From the IMG/VR virus record IMGVR_UViG_3300046810_000256, positions 19,007 through 83,006 of that record: a DNA stretch of 64,000 nucleotides; one strand, given 5' to 3'. Shown in pieces: positions 41,062 through 48,613 of the stretch. A program made the position numbers and the translations under genes. A model generated the notes under the pieces. That model made no database searches. It was not told the origin of the DNA and saw nothing but the letters and a program-made list of their open reading frames with translations. Position 1 is the stretch's first letter, and every line of letters begins with the position of its first letter. This DNA comes from a virus.

Positions 41062-42069
41062 TCAGGCCTTGGCCCGCTTCAGTTGATCCAGCAACACCGT
41101 CGGCAGACCTTTCAGGGTCAGCGTGCCGCTCTCTTCATCGAATTCGATCTTGGTGCCGAGCAGGTGCGCTTCGAAGCTGATCGACAGCCCCTCAGTGCGC
41201 CCGGTGAAGCGACGGAATTGATTGAGGGTGCGCTTGTCGGCGGGGATCTCAGGCGACAGGCCGTAAGCAGCGGCGCGGGCGAAGTCGGCGAAGGCCTTCG
41301 GGTTTTCTTCGTCGATCACCTCGGAAAGCTCGTCCAGCGTCACCAGCCCGCCGATCTTGGCTTGACTGCTGGCGTAGTCGAGCAGCGTGAGGGTCTTTTC
41401 CCTCACGCTTTCCTTGGGCAGATCCTCTTCTTTCACAAAGTCGGAAAACGCCTTGAGCAAGGTGCGGGTTTCGCCGGGGCCGTCGACGCCTTCCTGACAA
41501 CCGATGAAGTCGCGGAAATAGTCCGTCGCCTTGCGCCCGTTCTTGCCCTTGATGAAGGAAATGTACTGCCTGGAATTCGGGTTGCTCTGCCACTCGGAAA
41601 TATTGATCCGCGCCGCCAGGTGCAACTGGCCGAGGTCGAGGTGGCGCGATGGGGTTACGTCCAGTTCGTCGGTGACCGACACGCCGTCGCTGTGATGCAG
41701 CAACGCGATGGCCAGATAGTCGGTCATGCCTTGCTGGTAGTGCGCGAACAGGGCGTGGCCACCCACGGACAGATTCGATTCTTCCATCAGTCGCGTTAAG
41801 TGCTCTACGGCGTCCCGAGAGAAGTCGACAAACCCATAACCGCCAGACAGGTAGCGTTTCAGCCAGCCACTGAACGGAAAGGCGCCAGACTCAGCATGGA
41901 ACAACCCCCACGCCTTGCCCTGCTTGCCGTTGTAGGCCTCGTTCAAGTCGCCCAGCAGGTTCTCAGTGGCATCCGATACAACCAGCTCAGTGTCGCGCGT
42001 GTGCAGCATGGCCGGGGAGCCGTCCGGCTTCTTGTCGATGTGGTAAACGATGGCGTGGCGCAGTGGCAT
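41062..42069 (-). CDS. yejK: Nucleoid-associated protein YejK/NdpA
   Basis: 335 residues from an ATG at 42069. It follows the YejK/NdpA family along its whole length: [14 protein letters not shown] at the N-terminus, [49 protein letters not shown], and C-terminal [15 protein letters not shown] (each given separately). NdpA binds the bacterial nucleoid. A phage copy could coat or manage phage or host DNA, or counter host control, but its role in phages is not established. It stands alone in a long leftward operon. Confidence 0.85.
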   Translation of the reverse strand: MPLRHAIVYHIDKKPDGSPAMLHTRDTELVVSDATENLLGDLNEAYNGKQGKAWGLFHAESGAFPFSGWLKRYLSGGYGFVDFSRDAVEHLTRLMEESNLSVGGHALFAHYQQGMTDYLAIALLHHSDGVSVTDELDVTPSRHLDLGQLHLAARINISEWQSNPNSRQYISFIKGKNGRKATDYFRDFIGCQEGVDGPGETRTLLKAFSDFVKEEDLPKESVREKTLTLLDYASSQAKIGGLVTLDELSEVIDEENPKAFADFARAAAYGLSPEIPADKRTLNQFRRFTGRTEGLSISFEAHLLGTKIEFDEESGTLTLKGLPTVLLDQLKRAKA

Positions 42070-42117
42070 ATTCAGATTCCTTGATGGATGGCGCACCTAC
42101 AGCGGTGCGCCAGCGGC

Positions 42118-42891
42118 TCAGTGGCCGTAGGTGTGGTCGCCTTCACGGCAGTCGATGATCAGTTTCGCGGCGCCGAAATACATGGCTGCGATGTACCGTT
42201 TCCACTTCGATGTCATGCCGAAGTGGCGACCGATTGGCTCGCCTTCCAGCAGAGCGGCGAACACCTCGCCGTACTCAAAGCCGCGGTCTGTGTGGCCGGT
42301 GATGCGGACGCTGATGCGGTTGGCATAGTCAAAATCTGAGCGCGGGCGCTCTTTCAGGCCATGCGCGGCTCGATAGCTGGTTTCTGGCTCGGCATCGAAA
42401 AGGATGTGGATGTAGCGCTGACGAGTGCCGTCGCCTTCGGTGATGGTGATGTGGGGAACGTGCCAGCCCTTTTCGGTGGCCTTCTCCTGATTCACTTCGA
42501 CGAACGCATCCAGCAGCTGATTGAGGCTGATGAACTCCGGAATCATGTCGTCGTGCAGAACCTCATTAATCGCCTGCTCTGCGCGCCGAAGCATGTCGCC
42601 GGTCACGCCTGCATCCATCCAGCGGTCTTTGAGCGCTGTAATGATTAGGTCGTTGTAACGCGGCAGCTCGATCACGCTGGCAATATTCGCCGGCAACGCA
42701 TGGGCGATTTCTTCGCGCACTTTGCTGCTGAAGGAGCCGTGTGGGGCAAAAGCGTCTTTCAACACCTCAGTAAACAACCGCTCTACACACGACTGGATGA
42801 TCTCGCCCGGGCGGTCGCTGGTAGCAAAGGCCGTGACATGTTCTGTCAGCACCTCTTCAAGCGTCTTTTTCTTCTTCACTGCTGCACACAT
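42118..42891 (-). CDS. Hypothetical accessory protein
   Basis: 257 residues from an ATG with GGAG eight bases upstream. The N-terminal region is Lys-rich (MCAAVKKKKTLEEVLTEHV); the rest is mixed alpha/beta. No known domain. Position next to yejK in the unit from promoter C suggests an early role. Confidence 0.55.
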   Translation of the reverse strand: MCAAVKKKKTLEEVLTEHVTAFATSDRPGEIIQSCVERLFTEVLKDAFAPHGSFSSKVREEIAHALPANIASVIELPRYNDLIITALKDRWMDAGVTGDMLRRAEQAINEVLHDDMIPEFISLNQLLDAFVEVNQEKATEKGWHVPHITITEGDGTRQRYIHILFDAEPETSYRAAHGLKERPRSDFDYANRISVRITGHTDRGFEYGEVFAALLEGEPIGRHFGMTSKWKRYIAAMYFGAAKLIIDCREGDHTYGH

Positions 42892-42922
42892 AGTGCTACT
42901 CCCTACTTCACACTTGTGAAAA

Positions 42923-43270
42923 TCAGTCGGCGGCGTGGGCGATGTCGAGCATCACCCGGCGCCCTATGAACGGTTCCAGACGGCGCGCCAGCAGCGTGGC
43001 CAATTCCTGCCACCCCGCCTTTGTGCCGATCCGGCTGCCCTCCAGCGCCTCAACAAGAATCACCGTGTTGATTCGATCCATTTCCACCGCCAGACCGCCT
43101 TCCAACCGCTGCGCAAGATCGGCAGCAGCGCACGCCCAAACATCAGCGCAAAACACCGGCTCTTCAGCCGCTTGAAAGGTTTCGAGCATCACCTGAGCGG
43201 TGGCCAAGAACCGAAGCCGGTCGAGCAGGACACCCGCTGCGACTCGGCTGATAAGCATTGGTGAATTCAT
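42923..43270 (-). CDS. Hypothetical protein, first gene after promoter C
   Basis: 115 residues from the ATG at 43270 with AGGG eight bases upstream. It is helical (MLISRVAAGVLLDRLRFLATAQVMLETFQ in order). It is the first gene of the unit driven by promoter C (leader about 27 bases). Role unknown. Confidence 0.55.
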   Translation of the reverse strand: MNSPMLISRVAAGVLLDRLRFLATAQVMLETFQAAEEPVFCADVWACAAADLAQRLEGGLAVEMDRINTVILVEALEGSRIGTKAGWQELATLLARRLEPFIGRRVMLDIAHAAD

Positions 43271-43299
43271 CGTCAAAGCCCTGAATGGCTAACCGTCGA

Positions 43300-43342
43300 C
43301 GACATAATGACACAACATCACAATAACTCAATAGCGTTTTTA
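43300..43342 (-). promoter_or_regulatory. Leftward promoter C (one of three matching copies)
   Basis: Minus strand: -35 TTGAGT (43326-43331), 16 bases, -10 CATTAT (43304-43309), then GTCG. The same GTCATTATGTCG block and AACGCTATT upstream element are seen in promoters A and B. It is likely an early promoter, possibly repressor-controlled. Confidence 0.7.
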
Positions 43343-43369
43343 TGGTGTTGTGCGCCGACTACTGCGCAG

Positions 43370-43789
43370 TCAGGCCGCGCCCCGGTTCTCATGGCCCTGA
43401 TACTGTTGGCTGGCGTACCACTTGCTCAGCAGCGCCCGAACTTCGCCAGGCACTTCCCGGCCCGCCACCTCAACCATCTGCACGCACGACTCCAGCAGCA
43501 CAATCTCCCGGTCGTACTCGGCGATAAAGTCCGCCTTGTTGCCGTGAACCGCTTTCATCGACTTCAGTGGGCCGGTACCGGGCTGGTGATGACCGGCACA
43601 GAGCGGCAGCACGTACCAGTGCGCGTGCTTCTTCGTGCGTCCGTCACAGTGATGGATCGACACATACGCCTGTTCTTCGTAGTTGCGCGGCCTGCCGTCC
43701 AAGATGCAGCAGATACAGCCACACACGTCCGCCACGGTGTCATGCCACCGCTGTTCGCCCTTCGTCTTGCTTCTTCCGTCCATTGCCAT
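43370..43789 (-). CDS. Ref-like HNH nuclease
   Basis: 139 residues. The pattern SIHHCDGRTKKHAHWYVLPLCAGHHQ is that of phage P1 Ref-type HNH nucleases, which cut DNA near RecA-made displacement loops. Paired cysteines (CGCICC) near residue 25 would bind zinc. Its role is recombination or DNA damage processing in concert with host RecA. It lies between the replication gene and promoter C. Confidence 0.75.
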   Translation of the reverse strand: MAMDGRSKTKGEQRWHDTVADVCGCICCILDGRPRNYEEQAYVSIHHCDGRTKKHAHWYVLPLCAGHHQPGTGPLKSMKAVHGNKADFIAEYDREIVLLESCVQMVEVAGREVPGEVRALLSKWYASQQYQGHENRGAA

Positions 43790-43801
43790 GTCTCACCACC
43801 C

Positions 43802-44893
43802 CTACGCGGTCAGTCGCTCTTTCATCGGGCCGCCAACGAGTTTCCCGAGCAATACTCTGGCCTCTTTGGCAGCGTTGGTAATTTCGGGCTTGGCGCCAGT
43901 CTTTGGAGCGGGCGCGACAGGTTTGGGCGCGGCCTTGGCGGCGGCTTCCACAACTCGTTCGGCCTCTGCTCGGCGTGTGCGCTGCTTTTCCTGCGCCTGC
44001 GCTTTCACCACGTAGGATTCGCAGTGGCGAAGCAATGAGCTGACGGGATGGCAAGTGTCGACAATGGCGTGATGCGTCACAGCCTCGACGTAGTAGCGGA
44101 CGGTGATGGGGGCGATGTCTTGCCCGATGCGCTCGACCACCTTGGCCATCTGGCCGCCGACGGTGGCGTTGTAGATCGGCCACTGGTGGTATTTGGCGTT
44201 GAATGCCATGGCGTAGGCCAGCCAGGTGCGGAATGTCTTGCTGGCTGGGTTTTGCGGGTAGTTGTCCGGCGCCAGCGACAAGGCTTTGCGCTCTACGTCG
44301 CTCAGCGTAGCGGTCGCTCCCACAGGGTCACCCAATGGGGCCGGGGCGCTGGCCACCGAATGCGCAGGCTTCGCTCCCGCAGGATCGTCTGTGAGATTTT
44401 TAACTGCTCTTTGAATGCTAACTGCTTGTTTATTATTAACTAAAGCGTCGGGCTTTGCCGGATCCGGCTTAGCCGTATGCGGTGAATCCGTCCCCGGCGC
44501 CACCGTTTCCGGATTTGCCGTAAACGGTTTCTCTTTGTCCTTTTTCTGGCTGGCGATGAAGGCCGAGCCAGCGTCTAGATCAGGGGTTTCCGACACTTCG
44601 TAAGTCATGCCTTTGAATGAACCGCCCACGCGGTCGTACTGGCGCACCACGTAACCGGCCATTTGCAGCTCTTTGAGGATGCCGTAGACCTTGTCACGGC
44701 CCGAGCGCTTGCCCAGGCAATTGCGAGTGCGCGCCAGCAAATCCTCTACACGGACTTCCCAATGGTCGGGCTTGCTCAGCAGGTACACGAGCATGCCGCG
44801 CGCCTCCCAACTCAGCCGGTTGTCTTCGATTGTTGTGGTCGGCAGGACGTAGAACTGGGTTTTGCGGACGGCGCGAATGATGCTCACAGGCAT
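43802..44893 (-). CDS. Replication protein (helix-turn-helix, O-like)
   Basis: 363 residues. Residues 1-95 form a winged-helix domain (LSWEARGMLVYLLSKPDHWEVRVEDLLA..KVYGILKELQMAGYVVRQ, key elements only). The middle is a low-complexity Ala/Pro/Lys linker. The C-terminal half has a helical domain (FRTWLAYAMAFNAKYHQWPIYN) resembling phage replication initiators. It likely binds the origin and recruits host helicase. Followed by the Ref-like gene. Its start is near a short rightward frame on the other strand. Confidence 0.6.
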   Translation of the reverse strand: MPVSIIRAVRKTQFYVLPTTTIEDNRLSWEARGMLVYLLSKPDHWEVRVEDLLARTRNCLGKRSGRDKVYGILKELQMAGYVVRQYDRVGGSFKGMTYEVSETPDLDAGSAFIASQKKDKEKPFTANPETVAPGTDSPHTAKPDPAKPDALVNNKQAVSIQRAVKNLTDDPAGAKPAHSVASAPAPLGDPVGATATLSDVERKALSLAPDNYPQNPASKTFRTWLAYAMAFNAKYHQWPIYNATVGGQMAKVVERIGQDIAPITVRYYVEAVTHHAIVDTCHPVSSLLRHCESYVVKAQAQEKQRTRRAEAERVVEAAAKAAPKPVAPAPKTGAKPEITNAAKEARVLLGKLVGGPMKERLTA

Positions 44894-45006
44894 CCCCCGA
44901 ATTGGCAGGTTGCATGGGCAATAGGCGAGCTGATTGCGTCGATCCGGCGCGAACGCCTCTCAAAAATCGCAAAAAGAAGGATTGCAAAGCACAGGGAGGC
45001 TTTGCT

Positions 45007-45114
45007 ATGGAAGCAATTATGGTAAAGTCGGGGCACGGTGTTCGACATCTCCTGATGTTATTGGGCGATGCGGCAGTTCCCACGGCTGACAGCTTTGATA
45101 AAAAGCAGGCCTAA
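45007..45114 (+). CDS. Possible small rightward gene, 35 residues
   Basis: ATG at 45007 has GGGAGG seven bases upstream. The frame ends at 45114 and is followed by a strong terminator at 45163-45207. The protein (VKSGHGVRHLLMLLGDAA) has no known match. Rightward orientation against the replication gene and a good ribosome site support it, but length and composition do not prove it. Confidence 0.35.
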   Translation: MEAIMVKSGHGVRHLLMLLGDAAVPTADSFDKKQA

Positions 45115-45162
45115 AGCATGGAAGGCTTTGTGGTGCAAATGGTCTAAACATCGTATGCGTCT

Positions 45163-45207
45163 AAAAAAAGAACCTTCGCTTGCAGGCGGGATAGGTTCTT
45201 TTTTTTT
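45163..45207. terminator. Bidirectional rho-independent terminator
   Basis: Arms AAAAAAAGAACCT and AGGTTCTTTTTTTTT form a hairpin with U-runs on both strands. It isolates the replication unit from the repressor-like region, and could end a small leftward RNA starting near 45245. Confidence 0.85.
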
Positions 45208-45330
45208 GTCCTGAATTCGGTGGATCTTGGATAAGCTGGGCGCTGTATACCATACAGGCGTATTGCCAGCCAATTAATCCCGCATCCCCGGACATTGTAA
45301 ATACTGTTCTTTTGAACAGCCCTCCCCCGA
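45208..45330 (-). promoter_or_regulatory. Operator-like dyads and possible leftward promoter
   Basis: CTGTATaccATACAG (45243-45257) is a symmetric dyad overlapping a -10-like TATACA on the minus strand, with TTGGCT as a -35-like element 18 bases upstream. CTGTTCttttGAACAG (45304-45319) is a second perfect dyad right after the stop of 45331. TGTCCGGGGATG (45283-45294) lies between. The first dyad is one base short of a LexA box. The regulator that binds is unknown. Confidence 0.5.
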
Positions 45331-45807
45331 TCAGAGCTTCCGAGGCAGTTTTTTCAGCTTCGCAACAGCCTTTTCGTAGAACGCTTCCGACACGCCCCGC
45401 AGCCCTAAACAAGCCTGCTCCATCTGGGCAAAATTACGCTTTCCCACAGCCTCTACCGCCGCCTCGCCGCGCGCGTCCGCCATGCGCTTTAGACGCTTGG
45501 CTCGATACAGTGACGCCCGCAATTCTGGATACGGATAAGGCTGATCCAGATAGCCAAACGGCAGCCCTGCGGCCTCTTCGACCTTATGCGCCAGGAACTC
45601 GGGGAAGCCTCCCCGGTCTTGCATCGCCTGAGTGATTTGGTTCGCAAGGGAGTGGCATTCCGTCTCTGGAAGATGCGTAAACAGCGCACGGATCCCCTTT
45701 GGACTGTGCAGGTCTGCATACAGACTAAATCGCTGTTGTCGTGCCCGCTTCCCGGCGTCAACCGCTTCCTTCGCGGTGCTGGCGCCTTCAAACACTTCTA
45801 GGTTCAT
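45331..45807 (-). CDS. Repressor-like protein (divergent C1/Cro type)
   Basis: 158 residues from the ATG at 45807 with GGAA nine bases upstream. The segment LAHKVEEAAGLPFGYLDQP resembles the end of the helix-turn-helix in lambdoid repressors, and the preceding LANQITQAMQDRGG could be part of the same domain. The C-terminal half is basic and helical, and lacks a protease motif. It lies divergent from rdgC with an operator-like dyad between, so it may control both directions. The family is uncertain. Confidence 0.5.
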   Translation of the reverse strand: MNLEVFEGASTAKEAVDAGKRARQQRFSLYADLHSPKGIRALFTHLPETECHSLANQITQAMQDRGGFPEFLAHKVEEAAGLPFGYLDQPYPYPELRASLYRAKRLKRMADARGEAAVEAVGKRNFAQMEQACLGLRGVSEAFYEKAVAKLKKLPRKL

Positions 45808-45855
45808 GCTCAAGATTCCATAAGTAAACCGAGGGTAATTTACGCGCAACCCCAT

Positions 45856-45889
45856 AAAAACGCTATTAAAGTTTGGTAAACCTGTTTAC
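45856..45889. promoter_or_regulatory. Intergenic dyad GTAAAC-ct-GTTTAC with promoter-like upstream element
   Basis: GTAAAC (45876-45881) and GTTTAC (45884-45889) form a dyad with a two-base centre. Just before it on the plus strand is AAAAACGCTATT, matching the upstream element of promoters A, B and C. It may be the operator of the divergent pair 45331/46044. Confidence 0.5.
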
Positions 45890-46043
45890 TCTGCGCGATC
45901 TGGAAAAGCGAGCCGCAAACAGTACCGTCCGGGGATCATTCAGGACAGGACAAGATAAGAACGGCTCCGATTGAGAGGGGCCATTCCCAGTCAAGTTCGT
46001 GCGCGGCTCAAGGCCATGCAGCCACCATCAGTAAGGAAACAGC

Positions 46044-47216
46044 ATGTTTTTCACGAATCTTTTGCTCTACCGCATCACCCAAGCCGTCGACCTGTCTGCC
46101 GACACTCTGGAAGCGGCCCTGGCCAACACACCGGCCCGAGCTTGTGCTAATCAAGAATTGACCACCTACGGATTTACCGCCCCCTTCGGCAAAGGCGAAG
46201 ACGCCCCGCTGGTGCATGTCAGTGGTGACTTCCTGCTGGTGAGCGCCCGCAAGGAAGAACGCATTTTGCCGGGCAGCGTTGTGCGTGATGCGGTGAAGGA
46301 AAAGGTCGAAGAGATCGAAGCCGATCAGATGCGCAAGGTGTACAAAAAAGAACGTGACCAGATCAAAGACGAGATCATTCAGGCCTTTCTGCCGCGGGCG
46401 TTTGTCCGCCGCTCCAGCACGTTCGCCGCGATTGCGCCGACGCTGGGCCTGATCATCGTCAACAGCTCCAGCGCCAAGCGCGCCGAGGATCTGCTGTCGA
46501 CATTGCGCGAAGTGATGGGCTCGCTGCCGGTGCGCCCGGTGACGGTGAAGATGTCCCCTACTGCCTCCCTGACTGACTGGGTGCGGACGCAGAAGGCTGC
46601 CGATGACTTCTACGTGCTCGATGAGTGCGAGTTGCGCGACACCCACGAGGACGGCGGCATTGTCCGCTGCAAGCGCCAGGACATGACCGGCGAAGAGGTG
46701 CAACTGCACGTCAGCACCGGGAAGATCGTCACGCAGCTGTCGATGGCCTGGCAGGACAAGCTGTCGTTTGTGCTCGACGACAAAATGGTGATCAAGCGCC
46801 TGAAGTTTGAAGACTTACTGAAGGATCAGGCCGAAAACGACGGTGGCGACGATGCCCTCGGCCAGCTCGACGCCAGCTTCACCTTGATGATGCTGACCTT
46901 TGCCGACTTCATCCCGGCATTGATAGAAGCGCTGGGCGGTGAAGAGTTGCCGGAAGGTATTTACGCGGTCGACCACGCTGCTGGCGTGTCGATGACCATC
47001 AGCACCCCGGAGGGCGTGACGATGACAATCGGCGCCGACGACGAGCTGCTGGCCGAAGCAATCGCCTTTGTCCGCGAATCGGGCCGCGCTTCCACCAGCG
47101 CAGTGCAGCGCAAATTCAAGATCGATTACAACCGGGCCGCGCGCCTCATTGAGAGCATGCAGGCTGAAGGCATCGTGAGCGCGATCAACGAGAAAGGCGC
47201 CAGAACCATCTTGTAA
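46044..47216 (+). CDS. rdgC: RdgC recombination protein fused to an FtsK-gamma domain
   Basis: 390 residues from an ATG with AAGGA seven bases upstream. Residues 1-300 follow RdgC ([12 protein letters not shown] start; [50 protein letters not shown]). RdgC binds DNA as a ring dimer and limits RecA. Residues 331-390 are the FtsK gamma winged helix ([17 protein letters not shown] then [18 protein letters not shown]), which in FtsK reads KOPS sequences on the chromosome. A normal RdgC stops at about 300. The fusion could aim RdgC at particular sites. It is the first gene of a rightward group. A TGTCCGGGGAT-like motif lies about 110 bases upstream. Confidence 0.85.
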   Translation: MFFTNLLLYRITQAVDLSADTLEAALANTPARACANQELTTYGFTAPFGKGEDAPLVHVSGDFLLVSARKEERILPGSVVRDAVKEKVEEIEADQMRKVYKKERDQIKDEIIQAFLPRAFVRRSSTFAAIAPTLGLIIVNSSSAKRAEDLLSTLREVMGSLPVRPVTVKMSPTASLTDWVRTQKAADDFYVLDECELRDTHEDGGIVRCKRQDMTGEEVQLHVSTGKIVTQLSMAWQDKLSFVLDDKMVIKRLKFEDLLKDQAENDGGDDALGQLDASFTLMMLTFADFIPALIEALGGEELPEGIYAVDHAAGVSMTISTPEGVTMTIGADDELLAEAIAFVRESGRASTSAVQRKFKIDYNRAARLIESMQAEGIVSAINEKGARTIL

Positions 47217-47268
47217 CAGCACTGCCAGGCGGGACACAGCGCCCGCCACTACGCCAAGGATTAGCGAA

Positions 47269-47532
47269 ATGATCGTGAATTTTGATGGCCGCCGGGAAAC
47301 CACCAGCGGCGAGAAACCGAACAAGCCAGTGAAATGGACAGGCAGTTTTGTCGTAACCGACGCGGCTGGAAACACCCTTGAAACGGAATGGGAATCCAAC
47401 AGCGTCCCTCGCATGAATTATCAAGGCGCTCGCAACCGCGCTACGCAAGTAATCAACAGCATGACGGCGCGACTCTTCGAACAACACAAGCAGCCAATCC
47501 GAAAGGCGGCTTACAACCTGACGACGCGATGA
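47269..47532 (+). CDS. Hypothetical small protein
   Basis: 87 residues from an ATG with AAGGA eight bases upstream, 52 bases after rdgC; a GGCGGG/CCCGCC hairpin lies between. The protein is polar (MIVNFDGRRETTSGEKPNKPVKWTG). It is coupled by ATGA to the next gene. Function unknown. Confidence 0.55.
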   Translation: MIVNFDGRRETTSGEKPNKPVKWTGSFVVTDAAGNTLETEWESNSVPRMNYQGARNRATQVINSMTARLFEQHKQPIRKAAYNLTTR

Positions 47533-48008
47533 GACATTACGAGATAGAAGGCGCTGACCAGCGACTGCCGCAGTTTCTGGTTACACCGCAAGTCGGTACC
47601 CGGATTCAAAGCGGCAAAGCGTGCCTGATGATTTTGCCGTTTCGCCCACAACCGTCGGTGTGTATGCACTCACTGGAACGTCTTGGGCTCGAGAGTTTTT
47701 CGGAAGACGATTTGCTGTCGGCGGCGCGATTGGCCTTCAGTTGGGGGTTCATCGCGCCACCGATTCGCATGGGTTACGCCTTCGAACTAGCGCACGAATT
47801 CGTACCAGAAAAGTGCCAGAAACTTGGTACGGGGATAGTGCGACAAATGGGCATAACACGCCTACTTGATATAACGGCTAAGCACTGGAAGTTATGCGGC
47901 TACGCCAGTCGAGAAGACTTTAATTCGTACTGGCATCAGGCCGCCGCAGATTTGAATGAGCACCCTAACCCGTGGTGCTGGCTCATCGAATTCACATATA
48001 AGGGGTGA
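47529..48008 (+). CDS. Hypothetical protein
   Basis: 159 residues from the ATG at 47529 (ATGA overlap with the previous gene). It has FGLESFSEDDLLSAARLAFSWGF and WCWLIEFTYKG at the end. No known domain. Codon use looks less GC-biased than the virion genes, and the region may be variable. Confidence 0.5.
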   Translation: MRHYEIEGADQRLPQFLVTPQVGTRIQSGKACLMILPFRPQPSVCMHSLERLGLESFSEDDLLSAARLAFSWGFIAPPIRMGYAFELAHEFVPEKCQKLGTGIVRQMGITRLLDITAKHWKLCGYASREDFNSYWHQAAADLNEHPNPWCWLIEFTYKG

Positions 48009-48011
48009 GAT

Positions 48012-48305
48012 ATGGCTATACCTGTGATCGCCGCGTTGTTGCTCCACGTCATATGGCTCGCGCGTCGTTACGAGCACGCTAAGCCTGGCGTAATGAAGTG
48101 GGTACGCACGCTCGCCGCGTTCGCTTCACTGACGCTGACCACAGTTTTGTTCTGTTTGATCTATAACAATGTGAGCCAATTGGCACAGCGAAATATTTAT
48201 TTCGAGGTCGGTTCAGTCGGCAGACAGGCATCACCTGTCACATCTTCTCCTGATAATTCAATTTGTTACACCGAGAGCAGCAATCTTGACGATAATGGTA
48301 AATGA
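48012..48305 (+). CDS. Small membrane protein
   Basis: 97 residues. Hydrophobic segments at about 2-17 (AIPVIAALLLHVIWLA) and 33-52 (LAAFASLTLTTVLFCLIYNN) predict one or two membrane helices; the C-terminus is polar. Small phage membrane proteins of this type can act in superinfection exclusion, but that is a guess. GGGGTGAG precedes the ATG. Confidence 0.5.
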   Translation: MAIPVIAALLLHVIWLARRYEHAKPGVMKWVRTLAAFASLTLTTVLFCLIYNNVSQLAQRNIYFEVGSVGRQASPVTSSPDNSICYTESSNLDDNGK

Positions 48306-48613
48306 CAACTACCGTCCGTCGTCTAATTGCAGTGCTATTGGAACTTAGCTTTTCGCTTGATACCTTAGCGAGTGTGGGGCGCAGTGTGGGGTCAGCTTTT
48401 TCGGATATCCGGAAAACCCTTATTCCACAAGGCTTACAGGCCGATCCTGCCGGGGATACACCATCCCCGTAGCTTTCGGTAAAATCTGCGCCTCTAACCC
48501 CCAATGAAGTACGGACTGGGAAAGCTCCCACAACCCCTGTCACTCAGTCCGAGAATGGAAGCTGCAAGCAATGCGAACCCATACCGTTACACCCTGCAAA
48601 AAGGTCGAAAACT
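48306..48613. other. Candidate attP/arm-site region upstream of the integrase
   Basis: 308 bases without a convincing gene. Two AGTGTGGGG repeats lie at 48371 and 48383 (12-base spacing). A near-perfect palindrome TTTTTCGGATATCCGGAAAA is at 48397-48416. A dyad CGGGGATacaccATCCCCG is at 48451-48469. P4-type integrases act near their own promoter, so the attachment site is expected here. No tRNA-like end is recognised. Confidence 0.4.

Noticed and set aside
45243-45257. LexA box CTGTATaccATACAG
   Set aside because: The spacing is CTG-N9-CAG, one base short of the LexA pattern. It is kept only as an operator-like dyad.
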